Source: Salvia splendens (Eukaryota > Streptophyta > Magnoliopsida > Lamiales > Lamiaceae). Taken from it: a DNA stretch of 64,000 bases. Of the stretch, positions 34,677-46,282 are shown in pieces (position 1 is the first letter of the stretch; each line of letters opens with the position of its first letter). The stretch spans positions 37,328,773 to 37,392,772 of the forward strand of contig NC_056035.1 of NCBI RefSeq assembly GCF_004379255.2, written 5' to 3'. The notes under the pieces were generated by a model, which was given only the letters and a program-made list of their open reading frames with translations, was not told the origin of the DNA and did no database searches. A program made the position numbers and the translations under genes.

Positions 34677-34950
34677 GTCCGGTCAAAGAAATTTACTTCA
34701 TAAGACCAAAGACGAGTCCGGTCAAAGAAGTTTATTTCATAAGACCGAGGACCAAGTCCGGTCAAAGAAGTTTACTTCATAAGACCAAAGACGAGTCCGG
34801 TCAAAGAAGTTTATTTCATAAGACCGAGGACCAAGTCCGGTCAAAGAAGTTTACTTCATAAGACCAAAGACGAGTCCGGTCAAAGAAGCTTACTTCATAA
34901 GACCGAGGACGAGTCCGGTCAAAGAAGTTTACTTCATAAGACCGAGGACG
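34677..34950. repeat. 39/40-bp tandem array, seven units, with 79-bp higher-order pattern
   Basis: Units begin GTCCGGTCAAAGAAG and end either CCAAAGACGA (39 bp) or CCGAGGACCAA (40 bp); the two types alternate in the first five units, giving a 79-bp period. The array lies in the untranslated region before the 3' LTR. Variable arrays at this place are known in Tat-group elements and can seed satellites. Confidence 0.92.
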
Positions 34951-35086
34951 AGCACGATGAAATTTTTTCGCTGAGCTGTAAATACGCAGTGATAGAAGCG
35001 AAATGAAGATTTCATTTATTAAAACTTGTTCGGCATATAATTCTGCTGCCCTACGAGAAGGCGTTACGCCATTACAAAGGACTATT

Positions 35087-37930
35087 CTACTGTCCATGGT
35101 TGCTAAAGTTGAGCCATCTATTCAAAAAATCCTCGTGAAGCCGAGTTCGGGCGTTCCGGGCAGCTGAAGAATAAGCAGGTCGACGAGATGCTCTGATCGA
35201 CCTACCGCCTCTTCCTTGAGTCCGGGAAGTTCTGGCACCTCGGCGGCGAAGAGTCTCTTCACGAAGCATTTGTTGATCTTGCTCACTCATAATCACAGCT
35301 CCTCTACGAACTTCAGTCCGTCCTTGTCTTGACGTTTCCGGTTGCTCCTGAGTCCGTTCTCGTCTTGACGTTTCCGGTTGCTCCTGAGTTCGTTGCTGAT
35401 TTGGAGTAGGATTTTGAGCAAGTGGATCAGAGGTTTGAGCTGGAGTATGAGCATCTGTTGGCGGGAAATGCCTAAGGAATTTCTCGATTGAGGGACGCCG
35501 GGAAAGAATGATGTCGTACCGAGAAGCCCAGCGCCGCAATGATTTCACGACTTGTTGGCAAGCCGAGCTCTCCAGCGCATTGTTCCTCCGGAGTACATGA
35601 TATTCCTCCCACAGTTCGTCAACTCGTTCCTGAACTTCAGAGATGGTCATTCCCCCGCGCCTGCAGATGAAATCCTCATACGCAGTCCTCTCAGCGACGG
35701 CAGTGTTCAGCTCGGCCTCCAGATCTTTCTTTTCGGACTCTAAGTCCTTATTGTCGGCCTCCAGCTTCACTAAACAAGCCAAGAGTTCGTCATTCTTCAT
35801 CTGGTCAGCTATGGCTTTTTTCTCAGCTTCGTCTAAAGCGGAAGAGTACAGCCGCTTCCAGTGAAGTACCTCCAGCTCCTTAAGAGTTAAGAATACAAAG
35901 CAGCTATGTCAGTTCGGCATTTCAGTTTACTGAGCAGGTAGTAAACCACAACAGGAGTAAAAGAGAGTACGAAAAGCTATACAAGACACAAGTGTAGAAA
36001 GAAGAATTTTTTCATTCATAAGAAAAAAAATTTTTTACACAAGGAGGGCTTCAAGGCCATTTTACAACAAGGAAGAAACTAAACTAAGAGAAGGGAGACG
36101 AAATCATACTCCGCCAGCTTCGCCTCCGGCTCCTCGGTGAGGTTCAGCTTCCTTCTCCTTGTCTGCCTCAGCTTCAGCCTCGGCCTCCTTGCTCCCCCCA
36201 GCCTGCTCGGTGCCCCCATCATCGATCAGCAGCACCTCTTGCTCGGCCTGCCTGTCTCCGGTCTGCTGATCAAGCTGCTCGGTCTCGCCCTCTCCGTGGA
36301 AAATTGGAGCGGGTGAAACTGGCCCTAAGGAGGCAAAGATAGCCTCCATATTCTCGTCCCGGTCAGCTCGGCAACTACGAACTCGGTCAGCAGAAAGCAG
36401 GACCGAGGACGAAGCAAGCTCCTCAAGGAGCGGCAGACTCTGGAGACGAGCTGCTATCTCTCGGCCGTACAGCGGCAGGACGACTTCGGGCCCCTGCTCG
36501 GCATTATCGGTCATCAGTTTCAGCAGATCACCGACAAAGGCCGAAAATTGATGGCTCAGAAAGAGTTTCTCCGCGAAAGCACGGAGAACCTCCCCTTGGG
36601 CAACCACGGCGGCAGCATCCCTCCGTTTCGTCTGCTCTCGCTGGATGATGAGCTCGTTTTTTGCCCGCTGTGCTTCATCCTGAGCCGAGATCCTAGCGGC
36701 CCTTGCCTTCTCAAAGTCCGCCCGAGCCTGTTCGGCCTGGTGACGAGCAGCATTCAACTTCCTCTGCATCTCAGCATAATCGTTGGACGCTTTGGAGAGT
36801 TCAACGGCGACGAGCTTGGAGAGCATATCGAGGGGCCACAAAAAATACAGGAAAAAAGCAAGGCCAGAAAATCAAGAAGAGAATTCACCTCGGCGAAGTC
36901 TGTGGGCCATAAAAATGGCTCACAGATATGTTCCGAAGGAGGAGCCAAGACCACGTCTTTCTCCGGCGCTCTTGGGGGCTTCTGGGTCTTCCCCTTCCTA
37001 TTTGCCGAAGTCGACTCCGGCTTCTTTGGATCCGAAGAGGTCTTTTGCCTCTTCGGATTCTTCTCGGCATCAGACGCCGAGCTGGTGGTTTTCGGCCTCT
37101 CCGGTTCCTTAGATTCGGAGGATTTGCGACCGAGCTTGTTTAGCAAGTTCACTGCCAAAAAGCAAGAAAACAAGGTTAGTTTTCGTCGTCAAGGCAGTAA
37201 TGCATAAAAAGAAATCCTCACCCTCAGTCTCTTCGTCCGAAGACGAGGAGTCGAACACGAAGTCGCCCTTGACGAGCTCAGACTCCGAGTACTGCTTCCT
37301 AATCATGGGAATCTTATTGAGCTCGGCCTCGAGCTCGTCCAACGGTTCTACCCGAGGATGAGGAATAACGGACTTCGGCCCTCTCCAGGAAAAGTCCGAA
37401 GCCGAAGTCCTATTATAAAAAAAGAAGCGATTTTGCCATTTCGGCCATTTGGTTTTACAAAAGGCTCTAAAGGGCTGTAAAGGGATCAAGTAAAACCAAG
37501 ATCCCTTCCTCTTAAACTGGAAGAAATTAAGGATTGCCCTCAGAGACAGATCCTTATCTAGCCTACGCAGTTCGGCAGCAAAGGCCGATAAGTGCCTCCA
37601 AGAGTTCGGAGTCACCTGACCTAAAGGGAGTTGAAAAAAATCTAGCAGCTCTACAAAGGCAGGGGGAAGAGGGAAACGAAGCCCGCATTCCAAGCCGGCT
37701 TCATAAACGGTGGCGTAACCCTCCGGCGGCGAGTCAGCCCTATGAAGGTCGTCGGGAATCGCAACCTTCCCCCCAGGAAAAAAATATTTTTCGTGTAAGG
37801 ATATCACAGTATCCTTACTCAAGATGCTGTGAAAATACTCTACGGTCTTCTCCCCGGATTCTTTCCGGCTAGAAGACCCCTTACCCCCTTTCCTACCGCT
37901 ACCTGACTCAGAAGAAGAAGAAGAAGACAT
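35087..37930 (-). CDS. Antisense gene inside the gypsy element (Transposase_28 / 'putative gypsy-type transposon' family)
   Basis: Proposed exons on the minus strand: 37222-37930, 36889-37151, 36110-36814 and 35087-35878. All phases match, for about 822 residues. The first exon has SSSSSSESGSG, then the family pattern FPGGKVAIPDDLHRADSP, YATVYEAGLECGLRFPLPP, VELLDFFQLPLGQVTPNSWR and FKRKGSWFYLIPLQ. The second is basic (NPKRQKTSSDPKK). The third is coiled-coil (EQARADFEKARAARISAQDE) with an acidic end; the fourth is coiled-coil (ADNKDLESEKKDLEAEL), then Arg-rich. Introns 1 and 2 are short (70 and 74 bp, GT-AG); the third junction (donor GGA|GTATGA, acceptor TTAAG|GAG) is weaker, and the last part could be a separate gene. 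A TATA-like GATAAATACG lies near 38052 (-). Antisense ORFs here are known in Tat-group elements; their function is not known. Confidence 0.7.
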
Positions 37931-38252
37931 AGTTCTTACTCTTTGAAAGTCTGAAGAAATTCTGAAGAAATTCTTGAAAGCGGAAGGAAATTTTTACGCA
38001 AAAGAGAGAGAATGCAGAAGAAGCAATAGCAAAAGTGTTCAAATGATGAAGAAAGGACGTATTTATCAGATTCGGAGAAGATTTCAAAATCATCGCACCG
38101 TTTCGAATCCCACCTTTTCAGGATTCAACGGCCGGATTTTACTGTCGCATTTAATGCAGTCACGCGCAAGGCACGTCCCCTAACGTCAGCCTCCCCCGTA
38201 CCTTTATCCAGAATGCCGAAGTGACTCGCTTCGCCGAAGTGATTCACTTCGC

Positions 38253-38269
38253 TTTTCGGGGGGGGGTAG
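38253..38269 (+). promoter_or_regulatory. Polypurine tract before the 3' LTR
   Basis: TTTTCGGGGGGGGGTAG directly precedes TGATGGGG. It is G-rich and placed where plus-strand priming occurs. Confidence 0.75.
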
Positions 38270-38925
38270 TGATGGGGTACGTACTAAACAAGCCCAATAG
38301 CAGTGACGGCCCATCAGCCCAAAGCCCAAGGAAGAGTATCAGTTCGGCATTACCAAAGAGTTCGGCCCCAGCCTACAGCTCGGTAAAAGCCGACCAATCA
38401 AGCTCTACTCTCAGATCGGCAAAAGCTGCTCGGCAATAGTTCAGCAGTTCGGTCTCAGTGTTCGACCGAACTGGGAGATAGTGGACTCATGCAGAACCTC
38501 CACGACCTCCACTACACGATCTATTTAGTGGTGTCAACTCATGCAGGATCTCATGCAGGATAGCGGACCAAACAAAGAGATAGTGGACCCATGCAGGATC
38601 TCATGACCTCCACGACATCCACAACCTAGTTAGTGGTGATGTAAGCCACGACCTAGTTAGTGGTGATGCGAGCCACGATCTTAGTTCAATGTATAAATAG
38701 AACTTAGATCAGATAGACCAGGGAGAGAGCTCTCTAGACATCAAATATCATATAGCAAGTCTGTATTTGTAAGCTGTAAACCAGATCAAGCAATACAATC
38801 TTGCCCTCCTTTCTTCCCGTGGATGTAGATTTACCTCAGTAAATCGAACCACGTAATTCCTTGTGTCGTGATCTATATTTTCTTTTACCTGCATTTACTA
38901 CCATCAAAAATTCGCCCAACCATCA
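38270..38925 (+). repeat. 3' LTR
   Basis: 656 bp, read line by line against the 5' LTR with no difference found. Confidence 0.97.
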
Positions 38926-41389
38926 TATATGAAATAAACAATTTTTAAAGATGTGTAACTTATTCGAAAACTCGAGATCTATTTATACATGTAAGTACCA
39001 ACAATAATTATGTAGAGAATCATGACAAGCTTCAAATGTATGAGCTTAGTAAACAAAAATACTATAATACCACAAAAGTCAAGTGTCAACTCCACTTTCT
39101 TGTATAATAATACCCCAAGATTTTGAACCATTATGAGTTTACTGTCATAGAGATCCCCTTTTTACCTTTAACTCAAGTAGTTAAATATTTAATTACATCT
39201 TTTAATAAAAAGGAGAAATTGGGGAAATAGTATAAATAATGCAATTTGTTAGCTTTTTAGGAGGAAGAGATGCTTTTAAGGTGGTGTATATATAAATAAC
39301 CGAGCAAAATATGTCACGCGAGAGATAAATAAATCAAGAACTTGTACTTATATCCAATCAGGACTCGCCACATGGCGTTCGAGGGAGTTTTAGAACGTGA
39401 CGCTTTATTGCTTTTTGATCCCTGCAGTTTTGTGCCCTTTCTGCAGTTGCCCCTTCAATTTGAATGATTAGTGCCATCCCACCCACATACTTAACTAAGC
39501 ATTTTTAGTATAAAAATTAGATAATTAAAGGAAAACAACAAATTTGAGATCGTTTATATTCAACTTAAATATTTGGTGGAAAGTTATGCAAATAAGCACA
39601 ATTAACATATAGGTTATGTTGGTTATTTTCTTCATTTTCCGTCGCGTTCTCTATCTTAAACCTCTAAAACTATGACATGTCTACGTATAATTTTCAAAAT
39701 CAGATAAAAGTTTCAAGATATTTATTTTGAGTGAATTTTAAAATTGATAATCCCCATCGTATTTCGAGCTATAAGAGAAACAACAAAATTAAAAATATTA
39801 ACACGGACTACATATATCATTGATACTCCAAATAAATATTCCCAAAATGTGAGCAACATATCGTTTATCTAATTATCTACTCATTGATAGTTAAATAAGT
39901 ATTTAGTAATTAAGTCAAATAATTTATGTATTGAAATTTGTTTTAATTTCGCGCATGGTTTCGTGACGTGTAGAATGTTTTATTAGTAAGGACATAAATC
40001 CATTTCTATAAATGGAAAATATTTATAATAAAATAACTTTGGGATAAGGAGTGGATGATGGTCGATTTATGTGTATAAACATACAACTACGTGACAACTT
40101 GTTGTTTCAATTCTCTTTTCGTTTAAAAAAGTATAATGGAAATCATGGTGTGCATGTATACATGATTAAATTAAGAAAAGACACATCTTTTAATTCTTTG
40201 TATTCCTTCTTTTCTTTAGCTATAAGTATTCTAGATTTCTAGTAACTAATTTCACTAACTATTTTCACTCTTATCATACGTCTTCAAATTTTTCAAAACC
40301 CACGTTAGAATGGACTAAATAATAATCCTAGCAATATAAAGATAACATTAAACTTAGTAGAATAAAAAGATTCGTTAAATTAGGATTTATTGAAAAAAAG
40401 GGTAAATGTATAGTGAAATAGAATTATAGTATAAGAATATAAAAATGAAGTTGAAAATAAAAGGATTTGACGATGTATCTTATCTTAAATTAACAAGTTC
40501 AATGCACCAGATCATGTGAAATGAATCATATCGTTTCCAGTCAACTCATCGTAACTATGGATGTATCAATTAATAAAATATATTAACAAATTAATTGAGA
40601 AAAAAATTGGTATCCTTGGTTGATCAGCTTTTGAAATCTTAAGTGCCACGTTTTCTTCCTTATTTGATATAATCTTCTTTTTGCTTAGTCAAATTAATAA
40701 CAGTGTGATTCCACTATCTAATCAGAAGAGAATAAGGAATAAAGTTGGGGAAGAAAAAGGGATTCTAATGTTCTTAATGTAGATAAAAGAATAAAATTGA
40801 TTATTATTTATTGATGGAGTATTCATCTTACTATTTGAGTCTCTGAAAAGATGAATATCTGGAAAAAATATATATATAGTATGATCGTATATACATGAAA
40901 TCTCATTATATAGTATGATACATGTGTAATTATTTAAACATTGTTGCATCTAATACAAATTATTACACGACAGATTCGATAATGAAGATTATCTATATAT
41001 AGTTTTCATCCAATTTATGTGATTTAGTATAGTTGCGACTTGCGACGCCACTACTTTAGCATCACATATAATATTATTTCACATTAAAAATATGAATCAA
41101 TTTATAATATCAATATTGTAAAGCCAACGTTTGAAATTTGAACCTTAAACTGTAATCATGAAAGAGAAATGTAAACATTTTACGCAAAATCTAATACTAT
41201 TGTAAATATATTTCGTTCAGTATGCGAAAAATTGGATGATTCCATTATTGATTTAGTTAATTAAACAAATCGTCTTTTACTTTTGTGTACGTTAAATATA
41301 TTATAGTATTCATTTAAATTAAATAAAATTCACTTACTGATGTCACAATTTATCGTATTAACAGTTTAACACAACTGATTTTGAGTGCT

Positions 41390-41700
41390 TATTTAGGTTG
41401 TTGTGACATAATTATTTAATTGTGTAACCGAGACCAACAAAAATATAAAGAGACACAGATTTACGTGGTTCATCAACATTGTGTTGGATACGTTCACGAG
41501 CAGGAAAGGAGAACATATTATATTCAGATTGTGTTTTCAGATTATAGAGTTACGTGTCCTACTTCTATATAAATAGGCACACAGACGACGGCCTAAGCTC
41601 AATATAACAATTAGGCAATAATACAGAAACATACGAGACCCCATTTAGCTAGCGACAAACAATACAAATTCAAGACATATTAGTATAGGATTCAATACCT
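41390..41700. mobile_element. Possible LTR-derived fragment
   Basis: GATTTACGTGGTTCATCAAC, a pattern common in plant copia LTRs, followed by TCTATATAAATAGGC (TATA box) 100 bp on. Ends and target duplication are not found. Confidence 0.3.
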
Positions 41701-42754
41701 TTTTATACGTATTTATTTATTTAACAATCAATTATTTTGTGGGCCTCTAATTGGCTAGTTGATTCATTATACTGATATTTGAATGTACTCGATCATTTCC
41801 AGAAAGGAATAATTAAAAGTTAATGGTCATCATTATCAAAATCCCTAAATGAACATTCAATTCCAACAAAAGACATAATTATCACACCTTTTCTTGATTT
41901 TGAACCTCAAAATTTTATTCCGTGTACAATAACATAAATTTTTGAATATGTCACCCTCTTCTTTATAAATTCTCAAGGATATATACCTTTGCTCCTTTCT
42001 TTTAATACATTCCTAAAAATTATGAACATTTAGTTTGACAAAATTTTTAATATATAATTGATAAAACTTGAGAGTGAGAGATAAGTAATAGTGTAAATAG
42101 TGTTAGTAAAAAGTGGGCTCTTATATAATTAGTGATGTACTGGAATGATATAAGTTGTAAATAAAATAATGTAAATGAGTAATGCGTTGTTTAACTATTT
42201 CAAAATTATAAAGTTCATACTTTTCAAAAACAGACCAATGAAAAAATAATTTATCGATAGTACTTTTCAAGGAGGAAATATCTTTTTAAAATTACGACCG
42301 GAGTGTTTTCATGTTAATCACTTTGTGATATCATGATTAATTTACAATGTTTCTATAATCATAACATGTAACATAGTTAATTATTTATTATCAATAAATA
42401 TACATTTATTTTTAAGAATAAGAAACGGTAATATTTGTTTAAAACAATCGATATGAATTATGCATTAATAAGTAATAACGTCTACTTTAATTAATTGATG
42501 ATTATTAAATACATAATTTAAATATATATTGTAAACGAATAACATTGAAAATAAAGTGAAATATAGAGATTCTATAGTGGCACATAGGAAAGAGAAAAGA
42601 TAGAATCCTAAATTTATTATATATACGGAGTAGTATAGATCTACAAGGAAATTTCAATAACAGTATAACAATATGAAAATAACTTATTCTTTTCTTTTTC
42701 TTTTTGGTTTAACCAAAAGTGTATCGAATCTGCTAAATAACTTCATGCAGATGT

Positions 42755-42919
42755 ATCGAATCATCTGTGTATCGAATCCGCCTTTTGGCGGAATCCGACT
42801 AATCCTGCTCGACCGGGCTTGCGGATTAAGGCCGAAGGTCTCCCAGCGGGTGGCGGGGTTTGAACCCGTGACCTCAAGGTCACCACAGCTCCGCGCTGCC
42901 AACTGCGCTGCAACCCGTT
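42755..42919 (-). mobile_element. tRNA-derived SINE
   Basis: On the minus strand: box A-like GCGCAGTTGGCAGCGC and box B-like GGGTTCAAACC with tRNA spacing, then a tRNA-unrelated body with a GGCGGA...TCCGCC palindrome and a tail of GATTCGATACA-like repeats. A 15-bp direct repeat ACTTCATGCAGATGT occurs at 42740-42754 and 42946-42960 and looks like the target duplication, although 26 AT-rich bases lie between the head and the downstream copy. It is not a functional tRNA: no full cloverleaf and no anticodon arm assigned. Confidence 0.65.
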
Positions 42920-43140
42920 GATTCCTTCTTTTCTTTTTTAATTACACTTCATGCAGATGTCACAACCACCACATTCCACACACTAGATAACCCGTAGTCC
43001 CGTATCACCATTAAGTATTTAAGTTTGTGGTTTTCAATTGTAAATCTTCTCGATATAATGGAATGATATAGGTTTGTGGTTTTCGATTAAAAATATATAG
43101 CCTCTTCCTTTTTTTATGATTAATTGAACATAAATTTAAA

Positions 43141-43185
43141 GATCATGCCACGATGGACTCGAACCCGAGACCTCTGGCCTCAGGC
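43141..43185 (-). mobile_element. SINE scrap with box B
   Basis: The minus strand reads GAGGTCTCGGGTTCGAGTCC, a good box B, with the CCTGAGGCC arm before it. Box A is missing. Confidence 0.4.
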
Positions 43186-43734
43186 CTCTTCTTGATATAA
43201 TGAAATGTAGAGGAGTATTTTTTAGCTTGATATAATGGAATGGAATTCTAATGTGTAGATAATCCTCGCTCCCTTGAAAGACTTCATAAGGGAAGGGTTA
43301 TCAACCTATCACACTTATATAGATTAGAGGAGATCTTTACCAAATCGATGTGAGATATAATTTAAGATATTTTAACATATACCCGCATGTGTGGGCCGAA
43401 ATGACACAATCAGACTTCCATCAAGTGATTAGATAAAACCAGGATAAAGAGAGCCATCATCCGGAATGAACATCGGTCTTCCACTCATGAGGTAGACAAA
43501 AGACAAAGAATATCCATCTTCGACTTGGCTCGCTTAGATATTATATTAGAAATGAGGCATCCACCCTCTTAAAAAGCCCCATAAAGGGGAGAGTTATCCA
43601 AACTTATATAGATTAAATGAATATTTACTAAGTCGATATGAGATAGAATTTAAGAGATTTTAATACTGCCAGATTATTAAGAAGGAGCCTTTCTATTCTA
43701 GTACTCCCTATCATTTAAGGTAGGTGTTACCGGT

Positions 43735-43820
43735 ATTAAAGATGATAAGTGGATTCTCTCTAAGAAGGAAGAGGAATCTGTGAAGCATCTCATTTTCAAC
43801 TGCAAGATTTTCTCCGGTCT
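43735..43820 (+). pseudogene. LINE scrap: zf-RVT region of a non-LTR retrotransposon
   Basis: The reading frame gives KEEESVKHLIFNCKIFSGLWH, the HxxxxC/LW pattern of the zf-RVT segment found at the C-terminus of plant LINE reverse transcriptases. Only about 25 residues remain. Confidence 0.5.
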
Positions 43821-45057
43821 ATGGCACTATTGTAGTTGCTAATAGAACGTGTACATGTGTTCACCCAGAAAGTACTTTTTAATAAAACAAATATATACGT
43901 TTTAAAAATCAGTGTTTATTATCCATCAATAAGAAATGATAATGAAAAAAGTTTTTTAACATTATTTGACAAGGTGGTGATGTTATTTCCAAAGCGGTCA
44001 CTGGAATTGAAATATTATTGTTGAACGAATCAAAATTCATTCGTGAAAGTGGTTCATTTTCTTGTTCTTTTTTTTAATAAATTCATGATTAATAATTAAA
44101 AATTCGTATTTATTTCTTTTTGCATCTATTTCGTATAATTTGAAACGAGTTGAATTTGTAGTATGTTTTTTTAAGCCCATTGTACCAATTTTTAAATATA
44201 TTAACGACTTTTTTTTTACAAAATTAAGCGGAACTAGTTGTTATTTTCATAATTTATTAGCTAAGAGATACATCGATGGAGACAAAGAATTAATTGAGTT
44301 AGACTTAAGGCATCTTTCGAAAATGAAAGGGCAAAGCATAATGATTAAGTCCTCTTTTGGAAAATGAAAGGGCATAGCATAACTAGAGGAACACATTTCC
44401 AACAAATAATTTAGAATTATTATCTTCTAAAAAGTACTACTATAGCTTTGGTGACATCAATATTTAACCAACACCGATACTAATCTTTTTAATTTATTTA
44501 AATTCTTTATAAAATGAGTAACGTGCAACACGATAACATCATAAATTATCCTTATATTTCAGTGACAAACATTCTAAGTTTAATTTTTTATGTAGAATAT
44601 TAACTGCATATAGTTGGTTTAATTATTTGATTGATAATACGATAATTGCAAGCGAAAATGATGGATAAATTGGACAACAGCTAATGATATACTAGTTCCC
44701 ACTTCCACATAACAAATGAGATTTTATTGACTAACTTGACAGTTTGTTTTCTAAAATATTAATTAAATTAAATCTCACAATTCGAATAGTCTATTTACAT
44801 TGTATTTCTATATATACATAAACACCCTTAAATAGATGATGAAGATATAAAAGTGTTTTTAGTTAGCGTCTAGTGTAACATATATTTTACTCATTGATGG
44901 TATCTAATTTTCACATGCTTAAAATGATTAATGTGCGCCATATTAAATTCCTTAATCTCTGATATCTTAATTATTTATTGGAGCATATATGTATTGACAT
45001 TGATTGATTTTTAGGCCATAATAAAATTACTTTCGATCAACCATTAACATCAACGTC

Positions 45058-45182
45058 CTCTAAAATGCATAGTTGAAGTTGTGGAAGAAGCAATTAATAA
45101 ATTCTAACATGTAAAGTAATGTTCTAAAATGCATAGTTGAAGTTATGGAAGAAGCAATTAATAGTAACATGTAAAGTAATGT
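45058..45182. repeat. Imperfect ~60-bp tandem duplication
   Basis: CTAAAATGCATAGTTGAAGT to GTAAAGTAATGTT occurs twice, with small indels. Confidence 0.8.
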
Positions 45183-45595
45183 TTCGCAAGCAATAATCAA
45201 CTCATATAATTATATCACGAAAAGAAAAAAATAGATGAAACTTTAGACATGAGTCGACTTTGTTACATATCACATGTTCCCTTATATGCCTAAAAGAGAG
45301 ACAAACATCTTCGATTATATTGTTAAATTAGTCGAATTATTACCTTTTCTTGTCAAATTGAGTTGGGATATTATGTGGAGTTTGAAAAATTAGTCTCATA
45401 CCGCTGTTTGGTATGATCATTGGCCGTTATGGATTATATTCATGAACTGAACTTAACGATCTTTTAATTTTTTTTAAAAGAAACTTACCAAATTTACAAT
45501 ATTTTGCTATCAACCATCTGCGTTTTATAAAAAACGTCAAATTCTTATTCCCGGTACCATGTGCATGTTATAAGATTCATATATCATATAGCTCC

Positions 45596-46277
45596 TGATG
45601 GAGTACGTACTAAACAAGCCCAACAGCAGTAAAGCCCATCAGCCTAAAGCCCAAGAAAGAGTATCAGTTCGGCATGACTAAAGAGTATCAGTCCGGCATG
45701 ACTAAAGAGTTCAGTTCGGCACAACCAAAGAGTTCGGCCCCAGCCTACAGCTCGGTAAAAGCCAACCAATCAAACTCTGCTCTCAGGTCGGCATCAAGCT
45801 CTACTCTCAGATCGGCAAAAGCTGCTCGGCAATAATTCAGCAGTTCGGTCTCAGTATTCGACCGAACTAGGAGATAGTGGACTCATGCAGGATTTCCACC
45901 TCCACTACACCCACGATCTATTTAGTGGTGTCAAGCAGTCATTAACTCATGCAGGATAGTGGACCCATGCAAGATCGCCACGATCTCCACGACATCCACT
46001 ACCTAGTAAATGGCTGCATGCCACGATCTGGGTTCAATGTATAAATAGAACCTAGATCAGATAGATAGGGTTAATTTCTGTTAAGCTCTCTAGAGATAAA
46101 AGATCAAATAGCAAGTCTGTATTGTAAGCTGTAGAAAACAGATCAAGCAATACAACTTTGCCCTCTTTTCTTCCCGTGGACGTAGATTTACCTCAGTAAA
46201 TCGAACCACGTAAATTCTCTGTGTCGTGATCTGCATTTTCCAGCATTCTTCACCATCAGAAATTCGCGGATTCATCA
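45596..46277 (+). mobile_element. Solo LTR of the same gypsy family
   Basis: 682 bp, TGATGGAGTACGTACTAAAC...TTCATCA, clearly related to the 32-kb LTRs (same TTCGGC-rich modules, GTATAAATAG box and polyA region) but with many substitutions and indels. It is flanked by GCTCC (45591-45595, 46278-46282), so an insertion recombined to a single LTR here. Confidence 0.92.
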
Positions 46278-46282
46278 GCTCC

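Larger units (their letters stand above)
32020..38925 (+). mobile_element. Tat-like Ty3/gypsy LTR retrotransposon, internally deleted, very young
   Basis: Two LTRs of 656 bp (32020-32675, 38270-38925) that I read as identical throughout, both TG...CA, flanked by TATAT (32015-32019, 38926-38930). The primer-binding site follows the 5' LTR, gag follows, and a purine-rich tract precedes the 3' LTR. Gag runs directly into the last part of the integrase, so protease, RT, RNase H and the integrase core are gone. An array of 39/40-bp repeats and an antisense gene occupy the region before the 3' LTR, which is the arrangement of the Tat/Retand/Ogre group. It must have moved with enzymes from a complete relative. 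Confidence 0.95.
38931..45590. other. Long gene-poor AT-rich region
   Basis: No host gene is seen in 6.7 kb. It holds a SINE (42755-42919), a SINE scrap (43141-43185), a LINE scrap (43735-43820), a possible LTR fragment (41390-41700) and a tandem duplication (45058-45182). Small ORFs at 40051, 43836 and 44140 have AT-driven composition and no motif that I recognise. Confidence 0.5.

Noticed and set aside
34677..34950. CRISPR-like array
   Set aside because: Units are directly adjacent with no spacers, in a plant LTR element.
36548..37207. 219-codon plus-strand ORF within the gypsy element
   Set aside because: It is the opposite strand of the spliced antisense gene; no motif and no conserved start.
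42830..42920. Possible functional tRNA gene on the minus strand
   Set aside because: Boxes A and B are present, but I could not form a full cloverleaf with anticodon and paired acceptor stem; the unrelated body, the repeat tail and flanking 15-bp direct repeats fit a SINE.
38270..46277. Second LTR retrotransposon between the 38-kb and 45-kb LTRs
   Set aside because: The 45-kb LTR has its own GCTCC duplication and is diverged, and no element interior lies between them.
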